In this document: positions 35,850 through 48,791 of the stretch, piece after piece
Layout of the letters: the number at the start of each line of letters is the position of its first letter
Numbering within the stretch: the stretch's first letter is position 1
Origin: Gnetum montanum
Lineage: Eukaryota; Streptophyta; Gnetopsida; Gnetales; Gnetaceae
DNA length: 64,000 nucleotides
Assembly (NCBI GenBank): GCA_015680685.1
Contig: MNCI01003028.1
Span: 218,058 to 282,057, forward strand
Direction: 5' to 3'
The notes under the pieces: model-generated
Told to the model about the DNA's origin: nothing
What the model saw: only the letters and a program-made list of their open reading frames with translations
Databases searched by the model: none
Made by a program: the position numbers and the translations under genes

Positions 35850-36990
35850 TACAGTATTAATTAAGGCATTTGCTAAAGGTTACTACCCATGGCCTATACT
35901 TCTAATTGAGCCTTTTCATTTTCTCCATTGTCCTTGGAATAAGTTTGCTCACCTAGATCTACTATTTCATCCTCTCCTAGTTTCTCACTTTGGTGTTGAT
36001 GATATTGATTATGTCCTTGGCCATTTACTAAAAATGTAGTAAATAAGTCATCAATAGGTGCAATTAAAACAATTCCATTTTTGTGGGGTTATAATACTAG
36101 CTAAGGGCCTTTCCACTGAGTTTTTGGCTTCCTTCGAAATTTATGTAGTCTCATGTTATATAAAAGGATTGTATCACCTATTGAAAAATGCTTCTTAAAT
36201 ATATTCTTATCATGAAAAATATTCATTTATTTCTTTATAATCATTTGTTTGTCAAGTGAATGCAGCTGCATTTCATTAAGTTCATATATTTGAGTCATTC
36301 TAAAGTCATGATTTATTTCTTCATCAAAATTCAATTTTTGTGCTAATTGTAAAGATTGGTATTTGATTTCAAAAAGTAATAAACTTTGTTACCCATAAAC
36401 CAATTGATAAGGTGAATAGCCTAAACTTGTTTTGTATGTAATCCTATAAGCCTAAAGTGCATCTTGTAATTTTTTAGACCAATCTCTCTTCTTAGCACAT
36501 ATGGTTCTTATTAATATTTTTAGAATGATTCTATTTGCATTTTTTTACTTGTACATTTGTTTGAGGATGATAGGTAGTAGCAATATTATTTTTAATTCCA
36601 CAAGAATTAAGGAATTTTTCTATAGTTTGATTTACAAATTTGGTTTCTTATTTACTTATGATTTCTCGTGGAGTTCCAAATCATATTAGAACATTTTTCC
36701 TACGAAAAGATATCACTAGTTTAACATCATTTGTTGGACGAATTTAGCTTCTACCCACTTAGTAACATATTATATGTAGACTAATATGTATTGACATCCA
36801 TTAGATGGTGGAAATGGTCCTAAAAAGTCTATACCACACATATCAAATGGTTCTGTTATTAAGATTGGGTTTAGTGTCATTTTTTTGTCTTTTTGTTGTT
36901 GTCCTTATTATTTGTCATTTATCACATTCCTAAAAATATTTATGAGCATCTTTAAATATTAAATGATAATAAACTCCACTTTGCAATATT
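35850..36990 (-). pseudogene. H2 integrase
   Basis: The minus strand from 36990 shows GVYY...FKDAHKYF..CDK (zinc-binding part), then DTKPNLN.., YVWYRLF where the first catalytic Asp belongs, then NDVKLVISFRRKNVLIWFGTPREIIS followed by K-stop instead of D-G, then KFVNQTIEKFLNSCGIKNNIATTYHPQTNVQV, where the final Glu is Lys. All three catalytic acids are therefore lost or uncertain. It would have inserted the DNA copy. H1 lacks this whole domain. Confidence 0.65.
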
Positions 36991-38900
36991 TTTATAGTAG
37001 TTAATCAACTATCTAAATGTCCACCTCCAAGGTCATCATGACACATATGTAAGATTTCTTGTTGCTCATCCTCAGCTACATATTGTCTTGCTACACTGTC
37101 TTTACATATTCTATAGAGGTATTTTTTATTCCAAATGTATTTGAAGATTTTCTTTAAAAATATTTCTTCTCCTCTTTACTCCATTGAATTAGCATTTTCA
37201 TAGTGGCAAGGTAAGTTGCTATATCAACAAACCAATGATCTTTCTTTATAAAAGAGAGTTGTTCATAAGGGAATTCATAATTAAATATTCCTTTTGTTCT
37301 ATTTTCATCCCTTTTTTTTATCTAGAAATGTTGTATGCCAAAATATTTTCTCTACCCCTTTTATCTAAAATGTCAAGATCAAATTCTTGGATTAATAGGC
37401 ATCATTTCATTATCCTAGCATTTTCTATTTTTTAATGGCTAGAAATTTAATGGTTGAATGATCATTGTAAACTCTAATTTTATATCCTATTAATTAATGT
37501 CTAAAATTATCTAGAGCATACATAATGGCCAAAAGTTCTTTTTCTATACTTATATAATTTACATGGGCTTGATGTAGACTTTTATAGAGATAATAAATTA
37601 CTTGTGGTTTATTATCTATGCATTGTCCCAAGATTTCCCCTATATGAGTGTCACTAGCATCATACATCAAATCAAATGAAAAATCTTAATTAGGTACATT
37701 AAGTATAGGGATGGTAGTTACTCTTTTCTTTAGGTTAGAGAATGCTTCTTAAAAACCATCAATCCATGTAATATGAACATCATTTTCTAGGAGCATGTAA
37801 AGTGGCTTAGCTATTTTTGTAAAATCTTTAATAAATCACCTATAATATCTAGCATGTCCTAGAAACGATCAAAGAGTCTTTAAGTTTGTTCAAGTTTGGA
37901 GTGTAGATATTACTTTTACCTTCTCCTCATCCATCCTTATTCCTCCTTGAAAAGTACATGTCCTAAACCTACACCTCTTATAACCATTAAATAAGTCTTT
38001 TCCTAGCTTAATTTTAAATTTTTATCAATGCATCTATCTAAAACACATTTTTAAGTGTTGTAATGTTTGTTCATAAGTATTCTCGTATATTGAAAAATCA
38101 TCCATGAATACTTCTACATGTTCTTTTAACATATCAAAAAGTATTAATATCATGATCCTTTAGAAGGCAGTAGGTGCATTACAAAGGCCAAAAGGCATCC
38201 AATGATAAGCAAAAGTTCCACATGGACATGTAAAAAAAAAATTTTATGCTAATCTTCTAGTGCAATGGCTACTTTACTGTAACCACTAAACCCATCCAAA
38301 AATTAATAGTACTCATGCCCTTCTAAGTTTTCCAAAATTTGGTCTATGTAAGATAGGGGAAAATAGGGGGAAATGATCTTTCTTTGTGTTTTGATTAAGT
38401 TTCCTATAGTATACACTAACCCATCATTTTCCTTCCTTTTTAGGAACTAAAGTGATAGGGCTTACCCACTCACTATTGGCTATTGAATAAATAATTCCTT
38501 CATTCCAAAGCTTTGAAATTTCATCTTTAAAATTTTTTTTAAGGTTCGATGAATTCTTCTAGGGGGGATTCTTACTTGTTTCACATTATCTTTTAGACAG
38601 ATATGATATTGGCATATGTTAGGTGAAATTTCTTGATGGAGGTCCTCATAACTCCATGAAAATGCCTTAGACTTTCTTCATAAAACTTCTACTAATTTTG
38701 CTTCTTGCTCATTAGAAAGTTGGTAGTTTATTATTAAGGGTTTATTTTGATCAAAGAAAATTTAATTAAAAGTACTTAGTAGTTCTCTAAGATCTAAAGT
38801 ACCATTATTTCATGGTTTAATTGTTTCTCAAATATTTGATGATCCCAAATTCAAAATTTGATCAAAAATATCTTGTTTTTTTTTGTAGAAATGTCTAAAG
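36991..38900 (-). pseudogene. H2 reverse transcriptase and RNase H
   Basis: Matches H1 10980-12870 throughout. VEVFMDDF, with the catalytic FMDD codons at 38097-38108, is followed by the RT thumb and by RNase H traces down to 37560, then by the LSRLE/PW..D connector at about 37130-37400. Many stops and shifts. Confidence 0.65.
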
Positions 38901-39061
38901 GTCCTTTCTTAAAATTTTTTACTACTAATGTTTCCTTATCTTGTGCCATTGTTGATGTGGATATTGTATAGAGCATTCTTGATTCTTTTATATCTTGATT
39001 AAACTAGTCCTCCTTTGCTCTATCATACATATCAATCATGAAAGTAGGTGGCAAAAGATAA

Positions 39062-39346
39062 TTAGAGTTGCCCTGATCTACAATTGATTATTACATCAAT
39101 TTTTGCTGACCAAGGTCTACCTAATATGATGGGGAAAAAATCTAGATCTTTTACTTCCAATACCAAAAAAAAAATTGGGTATTTTCCTCTTTCACCCTTC
39201 ACTACCAAATCTTCCACTATTTTAATGGATTTTACAGTAGAGCCATTAGCCAAGGATATTGTCATATTCTCTTTCCTTATATCCTCCAAATCAAGTGACC
39301 TAGCCATTTCAAGTGGCATAATATTCATACTAGCTCCTAGATCCAA
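39062..39346 (-). pseudogene. H2 aspartic protease
   Basis: 95 codons: DLGASMNIMPLEMARSLDLEDI at the start (the Athila form D-L-G), FFPIILGRPWSAKIDVIINCRSGQL at the end. The domain is nearly complete in one frame, but pol sequence on both sides is broken. It serves as the uninterrupted reference for the H1 protease that element A splits. Confidence 0.7.
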
Positions 39347-39399
39347 TAGGGAATTCTTAATACTCTTTCCATTTATTTTAATTGGAATTATGGGAATCC

Positions 39400-41127
39400 C
39401 TAGATCATGGCATTTTGGGATTTTTGGCTTTTTATAAGTTGAGACAAATTATCAACCAAATAACATTGCCTACAAATTTTTTCTTTTCTCTTTTTTATGC
39501 ATGATTCTCTTAAGTGTTTAGCATAAAGAGGTTTGTCTTTTATAACTTGTTCTAGAGGAATATGTAAATATAACTTATTTAACATTTTTTCTATATGTAC
39601 TTTGATTGTAAATTCCTCTTGCAATCATTTAGGGAAAGGAGGTAAAACTGTTTTCCTAGTTAAAGAGGAAGAGGTTAATGGTTGTTCTCCTTCCCCTATT
39701 AGTTCATTACTTCCCTCCTTATTCATTACATGTGATTAATCCTTTTCTTGTGTCTCAACTTCTTGAAAGCTAGCCTTCTTCTGAGGTCTAATCTCAATAA
39801 TTTTTCCACTCCTAATAGTGATAGAATACAATTGTTTCTTACCCTTCCTTGGGAATGTAGGATTTTTCTCAGGTTAAGAAGGTAATTCATTCTTTATCAG
39901 ATCTTACAATCTTCTCCTTGTTTCATTCATGAATTGCATACTTTCTTCAATGAAGGAAGTAACACTTTGAATGAGTTTGCCCAAGTGTTCACTAGTTGGG
40001 CTCTTAAAAGGTCTATAATTATTTTGAAAATATTATTGTTGAAAAGGTGGTCTTTGTTGGAATGTGAGTGTTGTTTGGCTTCTATATTATTGAAAAGCCT
40101 TCACAAATTCTTGTACTTCCTCATGACAATATGGTTGGACAAGTGGTGCAATCATGATATTGGCTAGCACAAAGGTTACATACTTCACTTTGCACTATAT
40201 AGTCAAGTTTCTTTATTAAATGTGTCAACTCATCCACTTTTTCATTTAATTGTTTAGTTTTTTGAGTCATGCCTTACATGATGTTGTGTTTTCTCCATCT
40301 CTTACTTTGATCAACCAATGAATCTATTATTCTCCAACCATCCTCCCATGTTACATTCAATATATTTCCACCACGCGTAAAGTCAAATTTTGCCTACAAT
40401 ATGGTAATAGGTCTTCTACAAATATTTGGATAAGCTGGTGGGCTGGAAATACATGGTTGGGATTTTTTAAGCACAACCCATTGAACCTAACAGAAATATT
40501 CTCATAATCCTCATCTTCTTGTTTCATGAAATTCATTCTTTTCTTTCTTAATGAGTATCACCTATCATTGGAAAGAAACCTTTGGAGAAACGAAGCCTTG
40601 AATTCATCCCATAAACTAATTTGTGTCCTAAGAGTTTGTAGCCAACAATTAGCTTTATCTTTCAAGGTTGATTTAAAGGTAATCATCTTAGTTCTATCTT
40701 CACTTTGAGGTGCTAGCATTGCAAGTGTGGTTTCAAATTCCCTTATATAAGTAACTAGATCTTCATCATTGGTTTCCCTAAAAATAGGTAGTAAATGAAT
40801 GTTTTTTACTTCAACAACCCTACTTTGGGAAAAAAATAATGGTTCTTGAGGTATTATTAATGTTATTTTCTTTAATAAGTCCCTAAGAGTTTGACCTTGG
40901 TAAGCCTGTCCAATAGGAATATTAAAGTCTATAATACCAAAGGAAAAATAAATTGAGCCAAATGAAAGTGGAGGAGATGTATAGGGTGAAGGAGACCAAA
41001 TTGTAAAAGCCATAGTTATTGTCAGAGTTACAATTAGACTTGGTATAGAAATAGAGGCCACTGATGTGATGGAAATTTTTAGATTTAATGTTTTCACTGA
41101 TTGAGTAGTTCCTTCCATTGTAGTCAC
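39400..41127 (-). pseudogene. H2 gag and gag-protease spacer
   Basis: 40558-41127 is open for 189 codons: a hydrophobic Ser/Thr/Ile-rich N-terminus, then PIFRETNDEDLVTYIREFE, LAPQSEDRTKMITFKSTLKDKANCWLQTL and SLWDEFKASFLQRF, a clear Retrotrans_gag core. The C-terminal helices follow at about 40380-40530. A Cys/His remnant lies near 40150-40200, and the spacer 39400-39624 has HIEKMLNKLYLHIPLEQV. Frameshifts separate the parts. Confidence 0.7.
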
Positions 41128-41782
41128 ATTACTTAATATTTGGCTAAAACTTAAATTTGAGAACCTACAACCATAGTTGAACTCATGGTTTGCATTGTGA
41201 TAGTTGGGATATCAAAAAGAGGGTTGAAAAATGTAGAAAAATTAAATTACTTTCTTTTCCTTTCTTGAAGTATTTCTACTAGATCTCTCTCCTTATTATG
41301 GTCTTGCTCCTTAATAGAGGTTAAGGGGATAGGGCTAGGCTATCCTTTTTCCTCTTGGTATTATTTCAAATTGGTTTAGATATGTTTATAATAACTAGTG
41401 GTATTTCTAGGAGGCTGAATTCATGTTGGACTTTTAGGTTTCTCAGTTGGTTTCATTTAATAAACAAACTCTTCCTTAGTACATTCATGCACAACCAATC
41501 CTAAGACATTGCAAATTGATTTAATTACCCATAAAATTACTTCCTTAATTGCAAATTTCCTAACACTTTCTTTAGTTTGGAAAATCATGGGGCTTATTCT
41601 TGCAGTTGTACTTTGTTTTAAATTTTTTTCATACAAGAAAAAAAATTAAAAGAAACCATTTCTAAAATTACTAATAAAAGAAAAAGAAAATGAAAATAGT
41701 GCATATATTTTTAGAATTTATAAATTTATAGAATAAATTTGAAAACATACAAAACACTTAATGGTGATAAACTTTGCTAACT
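41128..41782 (-). other. H2 untranslated leader
   Basis: Between gag and primer site. It matches 29501-30046. No conserved frame was seen. Confidence 0.45.
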
Positions 41783-41800
41783 TCCTTGACAATGGTGCCA
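41783..41800 (-). other. Primer-binding site of H2 (tRNA-Asp)
   Basis: The minus strand reads TGGCACCATTGTCAAGGA. The five differences from the plant tRNA-Asp complement are all transitions. It lies three bases from the LTR. Confidence 0.7.
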
Positions 41801-41803
41801 AAT

Positions 41804-42727
41804 TGATGAGCCAATCAAAGTTTGGTGTTGAGTTACCTTCATGTAGAGATGTCACCTTGTCTATGACTAACCCACAAGTCATATCGATGGAGGAATGGTT
41901 CAATCTTAAAGAAATCATCAAGAAAATAAATGATTAGATCCAAATCCAACTGAAATTCCACACTTATGACTATCACTCATAAGTAAAATCACACTCTTCA
42001 CCCTAACTTCTAATCTTAAGTTCAAAGGTAGAAACAAAATGATTAAACCAAATTGAAATCACATAAAATTAACATAAATTCCAAAATATTACAAAGGAGA
42101 TGTTTTCTAATATGTGATCTTACTTTGCTTTCTTTACAATGTAGTAACTTCCCAACCTCATTAGAAATCTAATGGTTGCTGATTGTCATAAGGTTTCAAC
42201 AATATTCTTTATAATTCTTAATAAAAAAAACTCAATAAAGGATTCAATTTGGCATGTATTTCTCTAGGATTTGGCCAAAAATCCCCTAAAAACATAGAAC
42301 TTCTTCATTTATATTGAAGGAGACTTGGCCAAAATTAGGAAAATCATTATTTGGGGAAGTCAATTTGTATTGAATACTTTGATATCAATCGATTATAATA
42401 TATCAAACTATATCACAATTTTTGTGTTCTTTGATGATTGATTTAGATCATAGCAGTGGTGTAGATATCTTGATTCCTTGGCCAGCCACTTTCTCCAGTA
42501 ATTGAATGTTATTGATCCTTGTCAAGATAGCTACAAAAATTGATAAAATTAGGGTCAATTTCCATTGATCCTGTGATGACCTACCATATTAAAGATTCAT
42601 TTAGAAAATTACTACTTATCAATAATCATCACAAAAGTTGATGTACTTTGATGAAGTAAAATAGTAAAAGAAAAATAAAAAGTTAAGCTTTTAATGAGTT
42701 AAAATTGGAACAATTAAGGATTCATCA
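41804..42727 (-). repeat. 5' LTR of H2 (right end of the H array)
   Basis: 924 bases, TGATGAGCCAATC to GGATTCATCA. At 42728 similarity to the other H copies stops, giving the outer border of the array. Confidence 0.75.
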
Positions 42728-44221
42728 GAAACCAAGTTTGATTTAATACAAATATTCAAATGAAGATTAGAAGATATGATTTTTGAAATTCTAAGATTTC
42801 ATGTTATGGAGAAGAAAGAACAATTGAGATTTCAAAGAAGCCACATAGCCTTAGAATTGGTACTTAAAATGTAATTATTATAAATGTTTGTTTATGTGGT
42901 CAACAAAACTTTGATTGTTAATCCAACATGCCTAGATGTTAGACATTGTCAAGTATCCTACTTGATTAATTAATTTAAGAAAAGATTGAAGTACAAGATA
43001 TTTCTAAAGTATATCATTTTTGACCCAATACCATTCATTCTCTATGGAGATTTCAACGTGAAAGTTGAAAGAGATATTTATAAATTTTTAAAATATTGAA
43101 GAATGAAATAGTGTTTGGAGAAAGAGCTTGCTTTGAAGAAGAAATTTTCCTCAATTCATCATACAATCCCTTTGGCCAGTGCATACTTCATCTATTTTGA
43201 ATCTTTACTAAACAAGTTGAATCATAGAATTTAAGAATAGATTGTGTTAATAAGTAGCATTAATCAATAACTGTAGTTTACTAATTATGATGTCATGCTT
43301 ACTAAAGATAGGTCAATATCCTTCTTCGTTAAGACCTTAGATTGCATTTGGTATAATACCTGATTCTTCTATATTACCAAGAAACTAGAGTTAATCCCTA
43401 AGGAAAAGTTTAGGAGCAAGATCAAGCCCTAACATTCTAAACATAGGCATCTAATTATATTTTCCTTATGGTAGAACCATGATTACATCCCTTGATTCCT
43501 GAGGTTGATGAAAAATATGAATTTTTTAATCTTTCATTTATTTTTTCTTTTCTTGTTCATTTTTATTTTTAAATATATATTTATAAATTAGACAAGTAAA
43601 AATATTTTAGGATAATATAATTGAGAATGAGGACTTTCTTCTACATTTACCTAGGTAACAAGAGATGCAAGATGCACATAGTGTACTCTTAGAACTAGTG
43701 ATTAGTGGTTTGTACATCTTTAATTCACCTCTTATCATCTTCTAGATATTGAGGTAAGTTGTTTATATGAATAATTTAGTATCTTCAAATATTTTTTTTC
43801 ATTATATTTTTATTCACAAAATATCTAAAAGAACTTTAAAATATTCAAATATATTTTTTCAGATGAAATAAAAGCATTAGAGCATTAAGAAAAATCCTTA
43901 ATGCAAATTTGTTCAAGGGTGAAAAAAACTAAGGGTAGTTTTTATCCTCCTAGAAGTCATTTCATAATCATATAATAAGACCTAAAAGGATACGTTGTAA
44001 TAATGGACATGTCTCTTGAGGTAATCTTTGGGGATTTGACTCAAGGTATTTATACCTAAAAACTAGAAGTTCTAATGGAAGTAAGTGTTGAAGTTGGTAA
44101 AGGAGAGTAACATGTGTTAGTTGAAGTAGAATAAGAAGATGATTGAACATCCCATCTAGCCAAGTATATACATAACCATGGTGGTAGTGCTAAAAATGAT
44201 AACTAGTATATGAATTAAATT
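42728..44221. other. Unassigned AT-rich sequence
   Basis: 1.5 kb between the H array and the candidate chromovirus LTR. Open frames are short and unsupported, and I recognise no repeat or gene. It may be old transposon sequence or the host segment that received both neighbours. Confidence 0.4.
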
Positions 44222-44515
44222 TGTAACACCCTGCATGCTTAGGCTAGAAAGGCATTACTTATATAGAATACATAATTATCGAAAAATAAAATAATGCTTT
44301 CTAAAATTGAATGGGTTTTAAGAAAATGTTAATAGAAAAAACAATAGGCATCCATCCACATGTGCATATTGACAAAAGAAAAATTTGTAACAAAATGTAA
44401 AAACATGAAAAAATAGTAACAATAGCCCCATGCATGTCAAACCTAAAATGTAACCTATTTTTCCAAGCTAAAAATTAATAATCATAGTAGTATGAAAATA
44501 ACAATGGATACTAAA

Positions 44516-45329
44516 TGATGATCCACGATCTTATGTATGAGATATCGCATTCGCGATATCGCATCCGCCCTACGATATCGGGTCCCATCTTATTATCTAT
44601 AAATAAGATATGGCTTCCCTTGTTATAGGTAGTTAGACTTAGACCCTTAGCTAAAGTCTGGTACTTTTACCATTCCAGAGTTAGAATAATTTCCATGTGC
44701 CCGCAATAGGAGTCCTAAAGTGAACAGATCTTTATTCGAGCAAATTTTACCTGAGCACACATTTGTGTATGGTAATAAAGATGAACTTTATGATAAACCT
44801 TGTAGCATACGGACTAAGTTAAATAGTAATTAATTATTGTTGATTTTTTAAATGCTTTCTTAGTTAATTAATCTCTCTCTCAACCCTTGACTCTCCTAGT
44901 TAAGTACACTCAGTATGACCGCTTCGAGCATGTGTGTAGCACTTGGTAACCTAGTAATGATTAGCATTTGGTAACCCCAGCAGCGTTCCACTAGTTCAAG
45001 ATGTGTGTGGCAAGTGGGAATGGAAATTGGTGTTAGGAACAATTAGAAATTAGTTAGTAAATAGTTAATATAAGTTAGTCACTTAGTTCTCTTCACCTTT
45101 CCCTATTAGTGTAAAGACATTAAAAAGATAAAAGCTATAAAAATCACATACCTCAAGCTTACTTAACCATACAACCGTGACAATACAAGTAAGTTTGGGA
45201 AGATAGTGATTGATTAACCTTAAGTGTTCCATTAAGCCGCATAAGCGCTTAGTCCTTGGAGTTTGACTGTATCGCGCGTGAATGCTCGTATTCATATGGT
45301 TGAGTGTAGGGATACCTCGCCACTCATCA
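44516..45329 (+). repeat. 5' LTR of element D
   Basis: 814 bases. Three GATATC cores at the start (44540-44580), TATA at 44598-44607, AATAAA about 180 bases later, end CACTCATCA. Its 3' partner has only one intact GATATC, which accounts for much of the length difference. Confidence 0.88.
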
Positions 45330-45330
45330 T

Positions 45331-45348
45331 TGGCACCGTTGCCGGGGA
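45331..45348 (+). other. Primer-binding site of element D (tRNA-Asp)
   Basis: TGGCACCGTTGCCGGGGA: 17 of 18 match the complement of the plant tRNA-Asp 3' end. One base separates it from the LTR. Confidence 0.9.
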
Positions 45349-45474
45349 CTTAGTTGTTTATGTGCTATGTAGAACAAAGGAAATCATTCATATCATTGGG
45401 ATGCTAGAATGAACCCTTAGGGTTAATCAAGAAAAGATAAGATAACGGTAAATCGCACATCGAACAAAATGAAG

Positions 45475-47458
45475 ATGTCTTCTTCTTCACATAAGAGCAC
45501 TTCATCACCTAGGACCAACACAAGAGACAGTCAGTGATAGAACACATGTAACCAAGATCCACCAGTTCCTCAACAATTTTGGGTGGTATATACTCATCAT
45601 GATGAGTATGTACCTGACTTTACCTTTATTCTCCATCAAGATGAACAACTGCGTTGGAGAGACTTGGAAGGTAACATTGTATTACCTCCATACCGATCAA
45701 TCCCCAACATGCTCCTTCATGCTCTCTCACAAATACGCATGTCATTTTTGTATGCCAAATATGTTGCATGCGATCATGACACAAGGGACTGCCATCCCAC
45801 AAAAGTGCAACATCAAAGGGACTTGCAACAGGAGAGATATCATACATCCTTGAAGGGTAAATGGCCCCATAACACTTTGCATGTCCTGAGAAAAATTGAG
45901 GGTGGAAAACCTACTTTAGTAGGATCCCCACCAAATGATGTTCCCCCTCCTAACGATGATCAAGAGATGGTGTATCAAAACCCCCACTCCATAGTTCACA
46001 ACCCTGGTTCTAATCCCCATGAACACGAAGTGTTCAATAAGGGAACACAAACACATGATAAGGGTGGACATTCTGATCGTGATCATGATCATGGTCGGGA
46101 CCACAGAAGAGAAGGTAGAAAACACCATCATGGAAATGGTTCTCCTTCTTATTCACCTTCATCATCACATTCACCCTCTCCTTCAGTATTTGGCTATAGT
46201 CATAAGGAACCCAACCGTGAGGATAAAGGTAAATAGAGTGAAAAACATCGACAAGACAGTAGAAAGCGAGGATGAGGGCACTCTAAGGAATCAAGGCATG
46301 GAAGAAGGGAGAGTAGGGAACCATGTAGATATCATAGATGCTATGAACAAGATGATCATGAAGAACCCTACTCGCAACTAGAAGCATGTTAGACATTACG
46401 AAGGCCATAAGAGTTCCCACAAGGCACCAAAAAGATAGTAGGATTAAGAGGTTAGACATGAATAACATCACACGGTTTGAGGGGGGATACAACGCTAATC
46501 CTCAAAATCACCTATAAGCATTCCACAGTGCATGTTCCTTGTAGAACATAGAAAATGAATGGAAAAAACTAAAGTTGTTCCCAAGGACATTAGTGAAAGA
46601 AGTAGAAAGCTGGTACCAATCCTTAGAACCGGAATCCATTCAGAGGTGGAGTACAATGCTAGAACTATTTAATGATAAATACCAAACATACTGCCACTAT
46701 CTAACTTGTGAAAGCAAATCCAAGGATGGAAGTAGGGAAATCATGAACCCTTGAATGCTACCATGGGCCGTTATTATACACTATTACATCATTGCCCGGG
46801 CCATGGTTATTCGCATTCGGATCAACTATGTCATCTCGTAGATGGACTTAAGCATGAAAAAAGGAGAATCCTTGGAACATATGCCCAAGGAAGATTATCA
46901 GAGCTTAGGTCTCATCAGGTTCATAGATTTCTAGAGCAAGTAGCCAAGGAAGAAGGGGAGCTACGTAAGAGAGAAAGTGTGGAAGAGTACAACCGAGATC
47001 CTTCCCTCCGAAAAAGGGAAGTGAGATTCTGTGAGGAGGAAGAAGAGTCACCACTCAAAGAGATGGTGAATAGGAAAACCTTGCTACTCCAAAAATTAAC
47101 AACCGAAGTATTGGCAAAGGTAGACCAAATGTGGAACTCCTTGGATAGTAGGTTTGAAACTATTCTTAAAATTGTAGAGGAGTCTAGGGAGCAAGGTAGT
47201 GACTATGACAAAAAGAAAAAGAGAGAAGTGGTCAATGCACATAACAAAGGTAAGGGTAAAATGGCCATCACCGAAGAGATTTTGGATTCAGATACAGACA
47301 ATGATGGTGGATGTGAGATATGCCAATACGACCATCCTAAGGGATGTTGCCCAGTGATCTCACATCTACAAGAGTCTAGGGTGTATGCACTCAACCCACG
47401 ACTTAACAAATGGCAAGCACCCCGACGGTTACCTTATTCCCAAGGTAACCCAAGGTAG
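45475..47458 (+). pseudogene. Element D gag
   Basis: The start MSSSSHKSTSSPR at 45475 is followed by two stops (45538-45543), then 217 open codons (45583-46236: FILHQDEQLRWRDLEGNIVLPP, a His/Arg/Asp-rich stretch, a Ser/Pro-rich stretch). The core 46440-46750 is broken. 46751-47458 is open for 235 codons and includes YYTLLHHCPG, RILGTYAQGRLSELR and the knuckle CEICQYDHPKGC at 47312-47347. The layout matches F and B. Non-functional in this copy. Confidence 0.78.
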
Positions 47459-48791
47459 TTCCACCAACCCTCAACGTATTATCCAAGTGGAACTCTACCA
47501 CAACCTATTGAGTAACACCAACAGTGGCAATACCCACAGTCATAGGGGATTCCACCACCAAGGCAACAATACCCTTACCGGTAACCAGATCCATATGGCT
47601 ACTATGTGCAATAGCCAATCTCTCCACATGACTCTGTTGGTCACATGACATTACAATGTCACTACCAAGCTTAGGATTATTACAGGACTCCTTCTCCTAG
47701 GGGAGATAACCCATAGACATACCATCCTCCAAATCCACTTGCAACTCTCACACTGATAGCTCCATTACCACCTGCTCCAGCAATGCAAGGGAAACTCCCC
47801 ACTCAACCACAGCAACGCAATGCCACGAGGGCTATAAATCTTCAACTTGCTACTGGTTCTAACAACCATATGAAGAGAAAACCTTTCTTCAGAACCAATA
47901 GCCCAACCAAGCCCTCACAACCAAGAGCGGTTGAACCTCTAAAAGCCTCTCCATCAAATAAGGCTTCAAAGCTCCCTTCAAACCAAAAAAACAAGATCAA
48001 CGCACATGGTTATGTTAACACATACCATTACTAACTAGATTAAGGAGGGCCACCTTCCCAAGAAATTCTTTGATCCTTGAAGCCCCCTAATTTATCTCTA
48101 GGTCACTGGGAATAAACTATGTAAAGCTCTTCTGGACTCAGGTTCCGAAGTCAACTTAATATCACAAGAGATGTACAAAGCCTGGAACCTACCTCCATTA
48201 AAGGAGAGTAATATTCTCCTAGAGTTAGCTGACTAGTCCATCACTATCCCCTTGGAACTAGTGGAGGACATCATTACCACTATGTGTAGGTGGTCATACC
48301 CATCTAATTTCCTAGTGATACAAGTAAATAATAATAAAGGAGACTTCCCAATAATCATGGGAAGGGCATGGCTAAGTACCATAAATGTGCACCTAGGAAT
48401 CCGCAATCTTTCCCTAAAAATATCTAAGGAAGAAACTTTTGGGAAGATCAAGAAGAAGAAATTTCCATGCATCACATACAGTGATACAGGGTGTGATTAC
48501 GTATAGGAATGTTCAACATCGCTTGCATGCAACTAGTGTGCACAAAAAATTAACATACAAAATTGCCTATATGTAGCAACCACACAACAAGAAGACACCC
48601 AATGGTTGATAGCTGATCAAGAGAGCAACTCACCAACGTGCATGGAACTAACTGAGGGAACAACTTATGCTCACGTCAAAAACATAGATACATTGGAGCA
48701 AGAGCGTCGCCAACTTCCAAACCTTAACCTAAAAACATCAATTGAGAGAAGTTGGGAACTCATAAAAAAATCCAAACAAGCGCTCCGATAA
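47459..48791 (+). pseudogene. Element D spacer and aspartic protease
   Basis: The Gln/Pro/Tyr-rich spacer is broken by stops. The protease reads ALLDSGSEVNLISQEMYKAWNLP (active site D-S-G kept), then IIMGRAWLSTI, then the conserved tail ending in KTSIERSWELIKKSKQALR before a TAA. That end is the natural C-terminus of the polyprotein, since D continues with non-coding sequence only. Confidence 0.75.

Noticed and set aside
45331-45348. tRNA-Asp-like sequence
   Set aside because: Only the complement of the 18-base 3' end is present; this is a primer-binding site and not a tRNA gene.
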